Below, piece by piece: positions 1 through 6,253 of a DNA stretch of 64,000 bases (positions are counted from its first letter, which is position 1; each line of letters starts with the position of its first letter). Where the stretch lies: the NCBI GenBank assembly GCA_047973235.1, contig JBKEBP010000139.1, positions 1-64,000 on the forward strand. The letters are read 5' to 3'. Origin of the DNA: Aequitasia sp047973235. GTDB lineage: Bacteria; Bacillota; Clostridia; Lachnospirales; Lachnospiraceae. Below the pieces are notes generated by a model. It did not search any database and was not told the origin of the DNA. It saw nothing but the letters and a program-made list of their open reading frames with translations. The position numbers and the translations under genes are program-made.

Positions 1-258
1 GATTTGAATAATTATTTGTCGTTATCTTTTTTAGTCAATGACTTTTTTTAAGATATCCTTGGGTATTCTCCTAATTTTTGTAAAATTTAATAATAATTTT
101 AGGTTCTTTTTAATATTTTAGTTTAGATTATACAACTAACTGAATAAACTTTCAATAATATTTAATAATGCAAATATAAATAGTGTTAGAAAAAGAATAT
201 AGAATATATTACGATGTGCATATGTTAATTCAATCTTAAAAATTCAAAACGAAAGGAA
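1..258. other. AT-rich upstream region, no gene seen
   Basis: This stretch precedes the first methyltransferase gene. It is very AT-rich, with runs of T and TA-rich segments that could hold a promoter, but I could not fix a convincing -35/-10 pair. The dyad found before three later operons (GTTATGC at its left half) is not recognisable here, and I see no B12-box motif of a cobalamin riboswitch. Confidence 0.5.
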
Positions 259-267
259 ATGAAAAGG

Positions 268-1287
268 ATGAAGAATGTAAATATGCATGAGTGGTTAAAT
301 GAGATTAAGCAAGAAAAGGTAAAGAAACCAATGCCGGTCCTGACCTTTCCCTGCATTCAGCTAATGAATGTTACGGTTGAGGAATTGATATCGGATTCTG
401 ATCTGCATGGAAAAGGAATGAAACTGATTTCCGATCGTGTCGACTCACTGGCTGCGGTAAGTTTCATGGATTTATCTTTAGAGGCAGAGGCTTTTGGTTC
501 AAAAATTAAGGTTGGTCCTGATGAGGTGCCGACAGTTGTTGATGTACTGGTAAATAATCTGGAAGAAGCCAAGGCTTTAGAAGTACCTTCTTTGAATTCA
601 AAGCGAATCCCGATTTATATCGAGGGCGTTAGAAAAGCAGCCGAACTAATTACCGATCGACCGCTGTTTGCCGGAATCATCGGACCTTACTCATTGGCAG
701 GCAGACTGGTAGATGTTGCAACGTCGATGATTTACTGTAAGAAGAATCCGGAGTTAATGCACGAAGTATTAGAGAAAGCGACACAGTTCCTGATTAAATA
801 TGCCAAAGAGTATAAAGAAAAGACCGGAGCGAAAGGAATCGTTATGGCAGAACCATTGGCAGGCATCTTAAATCCGCAGTATATCGAAGAATTTTCAGAA
901 CCTTATGTGAAGAGAATAGCAGAAGCGGTAAGAGATGAGAATTTCCTAGTAATTTATCATAACTGTGGGAACTCAACCCTGCGCCTGACAGAGTCGATAT
1001 TCCGTACAGAATGTGATGTATACCATTTCGGGAATGCAATTGATTTGAAAGAAATGTTAGATAAGGCGCCGAAAGATAAACTGATTATGGGAAATATCAA
1101 TCCGGCATCAGAATTTACGACTGGAACGGTAGAATCGATTACTGAAACAACGACAGAGCTGTTGAAGAAATGCTATACTTACCCGAATTTCGTGATCTCT
1201 TCCGGATGTGATATTCCACCGATTGCAAAATGGGATAACATTGATGCATTCTTTAAAGCGACGAAGGATTTCTACGATAAATTATAA
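268..1287 (+). CDS. UroD/MtaA-family corrinoid methyltransferase
   Basis: Cytoplasmic methyltransferase of the uroporphyrinogen decarboxylase superfamily. In methyl-transfer operons this family moves the methyl group from a methyl-corrinoid protein to tetrahydrofolate or coenzyme M; in a clostridial setting tetrahydrofolate is likelier. The zinc-site pattern is visible: His-x-Cys-Gly in IYHNCGNST and a later Cys in SSGCDIPP. An ATG at 259 is in frame, but the AAAGGAAA ribosome binding site (252-259) fits the ATG at 268 better, giving 339 residues. The gene is followed 35 bp later by a corrinoid protein, its expected partner, and a terminator closes this two-gene unit. The family call is secure; the acceptor is inferred. 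Confidence 0.85.
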   Translation: MKNVNMHEWLNEIKQEKVKKPMPVLTFPCIQLMNVTVEELISDSDLHGKGMKLISDRVDSLAAVSFMDLSLEAEAFGSKIKVGPDEVPTVVDVLVNNLEEAKALEVPSLNSKRIPIYIEGVRKAAELITDRPLFAGIIGPYSLAGRLVDVATSMIYCKKNPELMHEVLEKATQFLIKYAKEYKEKTGAKGIVMAEPLAGILNPQYIEEFSEPYVKRIAEAVRDENFLVIYHNCGNSTLRLTESIFRTECDVYHFGNAIDLKEMLDKAPKDKLIMGNINPASEFTTGTVESITETTTELLKKCYTYPNFVISSGCDIPPIAKWDNIDAFFKATKDFYDKL

Positions 1288-1322
1288 GTATGATAAGTTT
1301 TTGAAAAAGAAAGGGAAAAGCA

Positions 1323-1970
1323 ATGAATCAGAATAGGTATAATGAATTAGCTGCGCAGGCGGTGATGGAAGCAGATGGTGATGCAGTACTGCAGATTCTC
1401 AATGATGCAAAGGCAGATGGAATAACGGCAGTGGAATTACTAAAAGATGGGTTTGGTAAAGGCATGGAAGAGCTGGGCGAAGCCTTTGCCGAAGGTGATG
1501 TGTTTTTGCCGGAGCTATTGATGGCATCTCAGGCGATGAAGATTGTTACTGATCGTGTCGACGAGGAAGTGTCGGAGGGATCGGGAGCTGAAAATAAAGG
1601 GGTAGTTGTGATCGGAACGGTTGAAGATGATGTCCATGATATCGGGAAAGCAATCTGTGTATCGATGCTTAAGGCCTCAGGCTTTGAGGTCCATGACTTG
1701 GGCAAACAAGTGCCAACCAAGAATTTTATTGATAAAGCGTTGGAAGTAAATGCCGATATTATCGCCAGTAGTGCGCTACTGACAACGACGATGGTCCATC
1801 AGAAGACAATCGAGGAGCTGGTCAAGGAAGCAGGTCTGAAGGGAAAAGTTAAGACCATGGTCGGCGGTGCCCCGGTTTCACAGAAATGGGCCGATGAAAT
1901 TGGTGCCGATGGTTATTCAGTGGATGCGATGAGCTGCTGTAAGAAAGCGGAGGAGTTATTAGTAAAATAA
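1323..1970 (+). CDS. Corrinoid protein, MtbC/MttC type (copy 1)
   Basis: Methyl-carrying corrinoid protein of 215 residues, the usual size. The N-terminal part (about 1-90) is the helical cap domain; the C-terminal part is the Rossmann-like B12-binding domain. The cobalt-ligand motif DxHxxG is present as DVHDIG with His105, followed by SSALLTTTM and GGAPVS, which line the nucleotide tail in this family. It should accept methyl groups from an MttB-type enzyme and donate them to the UroD-family enzyme just upstream. It is about 90% identical by eye to the protein at 2268-2915, yet the two genes differ at many third codon positions. Confidence 0.92.
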   Translation: MNQNRYNELAAQAVMEADGDAVLQILNDAKADGITAVELLKDGFGKGMEELGEAFAEGDVFLPELLMASQAMKIVTDRVDEEVSEGSGAENKGVVVIGTVEDDVHDIGKAICVSMLKASGFEVHDLGKQVPTKNFIDKALEVNADIIASSALLTTTMVHQKTIEELVKEAGLKGKVKTMVGGAPVSQKWADEIGADGYSVDAMSCCKKAEELLVK

Positions 1971-1982
1971 TGTAATTGAATG

Positions 1983-2031
1983 GAGTTTCGTGTATTGATG
2001 ATATAATTAATACATGAAACTCTATTTTTTT
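1983..2031 (+). terminator. Rho-independent terminator after corrinoid copy 1
   Basis: A 14-bp stem (1983-1996 with 2009-2022, one G-T wobble) with a 12-nt loop is followed by a run of seven T. It ends the first transcription unit, so the second corrinoid gene needs its own promoter. Confidence 0.85.
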
Positions 2032-2048
2032 GTTAATAATAACCAAAT

Positions 2049-2104
2049 GTTATGCTAAGCCTAACGAAAAGAAAGTAGATTGTAGGAGATGATTAGGTTA
2101 TAAT
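2049..2104 (+). promoter_or_regulatory. Dyad element plus -10 box, copy 1
   Basis: The 17-bp imperfect palindrome GTTATGCTAAGCCTAAC lies at 2049-2065 and a TATAAT -10 box at 2099-2104, exactly 50 bp from dyad start to -10 start. No good -35 hexamer is present, as expected for an activator-dependent promoter. The same arrangement recurs at 6146-6201 and 13313-13369. The upstream flank ATAACCAAATGTTAT forms a second small dyad that copy 3 shares. Confidence 0.6.
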
Positions 2105-2267
2105 GTTGTCATACATCAGAGCAGTACTATTAAAGCGAGAAGGAGGGAACATATAAAAGCTTATAAAATTGCTCAGATAGCGACATTGTTCCAAACGTAA
2201 ATAAAGTCTTTGGAAAAGAACTATAAACGGCACTACTATATAATGTGAGTTAAAGCGAGGAGAAAAG

Positions 2268-2915
2268 ATGAGTGAAAGTAAGTATAATGAACTGGCTGCG
2301 CAAGCGATTATAGACGCAGATGGAGATGCGGTAGAGCAAATTTTGAATGACGCAAAAGTGGACGGAATCACTGCGGTGGAATTACTGAAAGACGGATTTG
2401 GAAAAGGTATGGAAGAACTTGGTGAAGCTTTCGCAGAAGGAGATGTCTTTTTGCCGGAACTGCTGATGGCATCTCAGGCGATGAAAATTGTTACAGATCG
2501 GGTTGATGAGGAAGTTTCGGTAGGAGCAGCTTCTGACAAAAAAGGTGTAATAGTCATTGGGACAGTAGAAGATGATGTTCATGATATTGGAAAAGCAATA
2601 TGCGTATCAATGCTGAAGGCATCTGGTTTTGAGGTGCATGATCTTGGTAAGCAAGTTCCGCTGAAAAATTTTATAGATAAAGCGCTCGAAACAGATGCTG
2701 ATATTATTGCTAGCAGCGCTCTTCTTACAACGACAATGGTACATCAGAAGACGATTGAAGAATTAGTAAAAGAAGCAGGTCTGAAAGGGAAAGTTAAGAC
2801 TATGATTGGCGGTGCTCCGGTATCACAGAAGTGGGCTGATGAGATCGGTGCTGATGGCTATTCAGTTGATGCAATGGGTTGCTGTAAAAAGGCGGAAGAG
2901 CTGTTAGCTATTTAG
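2268..2915 (+). CDS. Corrinoid protein, MtbC/MttC type (copy 2)
   Basis: A second 215-residue methyl-carrying corrinoid protein with the same cap domain and B12 domain. The cobalt ligand is His105 in DVHDIG, with SSALLTTTM and GGAPVS following. It has its own promoter (element at 2049-2104) and a 5' leader of about 155 nt. It is followed by the BCCT transporter and the first MttB gene, so it is probably the direct methyl acceptor of that MttB. Differences from copy 1 lie mostly at the N-terminus and around residues 83-92. The start is supported by GAGGAG at 2257-2262. Confidence 0.92.
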   Translation: MSESKYNELAAQAIIDADGDAVEQILNDAKVDGITAVELLKDGFGKGMEELGEAFAEGDVFLPELLMASQAMKIVTDRVDEEVSVGAASDKKGVIVIGTVEDDVHDIGKAICVSMLKASGFEVHDLGKQVPLKNFIDKALETDADIIASSALLTTTMVHQKTIEELVKEAGLKGKVKTMIGGAPVSQKWADEIGADGYSVDAMGCCKKAEELLAI

Positions 2916-2984
2916 TGCTAATAGGAAGAGAGTAAACAATAAGTATTATTTAACAGAAATTTTCAAACTAACTTTGGAGGAGAA

Positions 2985-4625
2985 ATGAATATGGACAATA
3001 ATACAAATAAACCCACAAAACAGGAGAGTGCGTTTAGAATTAACTGGGCGATGGTATTGCCGATTGGAATTATCATGTTGGCAGTAATCGCCCTCAGCTT
3101 TATTAATCAGGATGCTTTTGCCAAGGTTATGTCGGCACTGGTAGATGCTGAAGTTGTTAATTTTAAATGGATTGTAGGACCGACGGTATTGCTGATGATT
3201 GTGACAGCAATCGTTGTGTGGATCCATCCAATGGGTAAGATAAAACTAGGTGGGACAGAGGCGAAACCCTTATTTAAAACATTTTCTTACTGGGGTCTTA
3301 CGATCTGTTCAACCATTGCAACCGGAATTGTGTTCTATGGCGTTGTGCAGCCTCTTACATATTTTGAACAGCCTTGGCCTGGTTGGGGCGAACCGGAATC
3401 AGCGACGGCAGCAGTTCGTGCATTAGCTCAAAACAATTTGGAATGGGCATGGGGACAATATGCAGCATATACTATTTGGGCCATAGTTCTTGGTATTGCA
3501 ATTCACAATTTGAAACAACCAATGAAGGTTAGCTCCTTTTTCTATGTGCTAAGAGGGAAAAAGGCTGGGAAGGGATTAAATACGGTTATTGATATCATGA
3601 CTTTGATCGGTATTGTTGCCGGCGTTACTTGCTCTTTAGGAACCGGAACTATGCAGATTAGTGCTGGGCTCAAGGCTGTATTCGGAATAGATGTCACAAA
3701 TGTAACATGGCTGATTGTGGAAGCGATTATCGTTGTCGGTTTCTTGTTAATGTCGGTCGGCGGAATCGCTAAGGGAATAAAGGTTATAACTGATCGGAAC
3801 TTTAACTTGTATATTATTGTACTGATTATTATGGCATTATTTGGCCCAACACTTTATATCTTTGATATGTTTATTGAAAGTACCGGAATGACATTCCAAA
3901 CCTTGATTCAAAGTTTGACATATACCGGTGGTGCAGATGGAAATACGATGCCGATATACTGGATGATTTGGCAGTTTGTATCATGTGCATGTTTTGCACC
4001 GATTACCGGTCTGTTTTTAGCAAAAGTTTCGCGTGGACGCACTATTAAAGAAATTGTTACCGGTGTATGGATTGTGCCTTCACTTTTCAACTGCATCTGG
4101 TTTGTAGTATTTGGTTCAATTGCATTCGATATGCAGACAAGTGGGCAATTTGATTTGTGGGGTTCAATTGAAAGTCTTGGAATGGAGCAGACCATGTTTG
4201 AATTATTCAAACAATTCCCGGGCGGAATCGTCCTTTGTGTGGTATTCCTGATTGTAATTTATCTGTCATTTGTAACTCTGGCGAGTAGTGCGACGACAAC
4301 TGCTTCATTTGTTTCGATGATTCCAAAACGTGAAGTGTCAGATGATGAAGAACCACCAATGTATATGAAAACATTCTGGGCGTTATTGATGGCACTAAGT
4401 GCATATGTAATGATATCTTTTGCAGGAATAACCGGAGCGAAGTCATTTGCGATGATTGGGGGTATGCCGACCATTGTCCTAGAGTTTTTAGCAGCCATAG
4501 CGGTATTTAGGATTCCTAAGATGCTGAAGAAACATTCCTGCGTGAAAGAAGTCAAATATGTTGAGAACTATGAAGTCTTAGAAGATATGGACATTGCTGT
4601 GGAAGACAAGGAAGCGGCTCAATAG
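2985..4625 (+). CDS. BCCT-family betaine-type transporter
   Basis: Integral membrane protein of 546 residues with about 12 hydrophobic segments, of the betaine/carnitine/choline transporter family. The family signature after TM8 is clear (GLFLAKVSRGRTIKE). The tryptophan box of TM8, WWxxW in BetP and CaiT, aligns here with SCACF, and the TM4 tryptophan region is altered too, so the bound cation is probably not plain glycine betaine. GGAGG at 2976-2980 serves ATG 2985 or the in-frame ATG 2991. Lying between a corrinoid protein and an MttB enzyme, it most likely imports the quaternary amine that the MttB demethylates. The substrate is inferred. Confidence 0.88.
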   Translation: MNMDNNTNKPTKQESAFRINWAMVLPIGIIMLAVIALSFINQDAFAKVMSALVDAEVVNFKWIVGPTVLLMIVTAIVVWIHPMGKIKLGGTEAKPLFKTFSYWGLTICSTIATGIVFYGVVQPLTYFEQPWPGWGEPESATAAVRALAQNNLEWAWGQYAAYTIWAIVLGIAIHNLKQPMKVSSFFYVLRGKKAGKGLNTVIDIMTLIGIVAGVTCSLGTGTMQISAGLKAVFGIDVTNVTWLIVEAIIVVGFLLMSVGGIAKGIKVITDRNFNLYIIVLIIMALFGPTLYIFDMFIESTGMTFQTLIQSLTYTGGADGNTMPIYWMIWQFVSCACFAPITGLFLAKVSRGRTIKEIVTGVWIVPSLFNCIWFVVFGSIAFDMQTSGQFDLWGSIESLGMEQTMFELFKQFPGGIVLCVVFLIVIYLSFVTLASSATTTASFVSMIPKREVSDDEEPPMYMKTFWALLMALSAYVMISFAGITGAKSFAMIGGMPTIVLEFLAAIAVFRIPKMLKKHSCVKEVKYVENYEVLEDMDIAVEDKEAAQ

Positions 4626-4655
4626 TTTCAAAATCTAAAAGTGGAGGACAACAAT

Positions 4656-6080
4656 ATGGAATTAACTAAAAATCTGGCGGTTCTGTCGGAGGATGAAATA
4701 TATCAGATTCATATGAATGTAATGGAAGTGCTCTGGCAAGTGGGGATTATGGTTGAAGAAAAACAATCTCTGCAGCTGCTGGAACAGCATGGTGCGCGAG
4801 TTGACTACGACTTAAAGCGGGCATATCTGCCGGCTGAGCTGGTACAGCGGTCAATAGATACAAAAGGTCATTCCTGTACGTTTTATGATTCCTTTGGAAA
4901 TGCCACTCTGCCGATGGGCGGAAACCGTACCTATTATGGAACTGGTGGATACTCAACTACTTACGTTGATAGTGATGGAGTTTGCCAGGAAGGTACTTAT
5001 GACGCAATGCTGCGGTTATCTAAATTAGTTGATACGCTTGATGAGATCAGCTTATTTGAACCGTCGATTCAACCTTGTGATAAACCGGCAGAGATACAGG
5101 ATTTATATCTGATGAAAGCGTGTCTGGTAGGAACAAAAAAAGCAATTCACAGTTATGCACTTTCGGAGAAAAATGCCGAAGCGATTATCCATATGAATGC
5201 CGAGTTGGTTGGTGGGTTAGACAATTTAGCAAAGAAGCCACGATTCGTATTTAATCTGTGTACTTTCTCACCGTTGGGAATCAGAAAAGACTGCTGCGAA
5301 GTAATCAGACAGGCAGCAAAGTATAATATTCCATGTATGTTCAGTACCGGTCCGATGGCGGGAGCAACTGCGCCGGTGACGCTGGCGGGTGAGATTGTGG
5401 CATCCTTTGCTGAGGTAATAGGACACACTGTTTTGGCGCAATGTTACAAGCCGGGCTTACAGGTATCAATGCTTTCGGCAGCCCGTATATTTGATATGAA
5501 ATATGCGGCTTGTACCGTGGGAACACCGGAGTATGGCTTATTAAAGATCGCATCTTGCCAGATGGCGAACTTTTATAGGATTCCGATTGCCGGAATTGCT
5601 TTTTGTGCAGACTCAAATGATTTCGATATCCAGAACGGATACGAAAAATTCATGACCGGATTCCTACCACGGCAAGCCGGAATGAACGTTGAATTTGGTT
5701 TAGGTATGTACTCGCAGCTTAACCAGTTCTCATTTGAACAAATTGTCATTGATGCAGAATTAGCCAACTGGTTAGAGCGCATCGGCCGTGGCATTGAAGT
5801 GAATGATTTCACCTTGGCGTATAAGGTTCTCGAAGAAGAGGGCGTTAAAGCAGAGTTCTTATTCAACGATCATACGACAGGTCGGTATAAGGAGGAATTT
5901 TTGTTACCAAATCTGGTTGACCGGGCTCCTTATCCAACATACCAAAAGAGAAATGGTAAGAACAATCTGATGGATAGAGCGCGCAAGCAGCTGGAGAAAT
6001 ATGAGAAATCATACAGCTATAGTAAAGGTCTGGAAAAAGAGGCGGATTTACAGCGAATTATCGACGAATATTCAAAATAG
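4656..6080 (+). CDS. MttB-superfamily methyltransferase (non-pyrrolysine), copy 1
   Basis: Methyltransferase of the trimethylamine methyltransferase superfamily, 474 residues. Known non-pyrrolysine members demethylate quaternary amines (glycine betaine, proline betaine, carnitine, gamma-butyrobetaine) and pass the methyl to a corrinoid protein. The frame contains no internal TAG. A GTG at 4641 is in frame, but GGAGG at 4643-4647 places the start at ATG 4656. It is roughly three-quarters identical by eye to the N-terminal half of the fusion at 6254-9127. It ends in TAG (6078-6080), followed by a hairpin. With a hydroxyproline pathway downstream, a hydroxyproline or proline betaine is a reasonable substrate, but this is inference. 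Confidence 0.85.
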   Translation: MELTKNLAVLSEDEIYQIHMNVMEVLWQVGIMVEEKQSLQLLEQHGARVDYDLKRAYLPAELVQRSIDTKGHSCTFYDSFGNATLPMGGNRTYYGTGGYSTTYVDSDGVCQEGTYDAMLRLSKLVDTLDEISLFEPSIQPCDKPAEIQDLYLMKACLVGTKKAIHSYALSEKNAEAIIHMNAELVGGLDNLAKKPRFVFNLCTFSPLGIRKDCCEVIRQAAKYNIPCMFSTGPMAGATAPVTLAGEIVASFAEVIGHTVLAQCYKPGLQVSMLSAARIFDMKYAACTVGTPEYGLLKIASCQMANFYRIPIAGIAFCADSNDFDIQNGYEKFMTGFLPRQAGMNVEFGLGMYSQLNQFSFEQIVIDAELANWLERIGRGIEVNDFTLAYKVLEEEGVKAEFLFNDHTTGRYKEEFLLPNLVDRAPYPTYQKRNGKNNLMDRARKQLEKYEKSYSYSKGLEKEADLQRIIDEYSK

Positions 6081-6097
6081 TATTGCAGTTAGAGGAA

Positions 6098-6123
6098 AGG
6101 CAAGGCCGGTTCAGGTCTTGCCT
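6098..6123 (+). terminator. Hairpin after MttB copy 1
   Basis: A 10-bp stem (6098-6107 with 6114-6123, one G-T wobble) with a 6-nt loop begins 17 nt after the TAG stop. It lacks a good T-run, so it may be a weak terminator or an mRNA 3'-end stabiliser. A homologous hairpin sits at the same relative place after MttB copy 2. Confidence 0.55.
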
Positions 6124-6145
6124 GTTCACAAAAGAATGAGAAAAT

Positions 6146-6201
6146 GTTATGCCGCCCCTAACGAAACGTAAGTGGCATGGGGCAGGTAATTCGGCTACAA
6201 T
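6146..6201 (+). promoter_or_regulatory. Dyad element plus -10 box, copy 2
   Basis: GTTATGCCGCCCCTAAC at 6146-6162 and TACAAT at 6196-6201 repeat the layout seen at 2049-2104 with the same 50-bp offset. The tail after the dyad, ACGAAA, is also shared with copy 1. It should drive the MttB-GlmL fusion and the B12 mutase operon. Confidence 0.6.
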
Positions 6202-6253
6202 ATTGGCATAGATTAAGAACGGTTATAATATCTGAAAACGGAGGATATTTAAG

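Noticed and set aside
1..2267. Cobalamin riboswitch in a leader of the corrinoid genes
   Set aside because: No B12-box or the usual long structured leader could be recognised; a covariance-model search would settle it.
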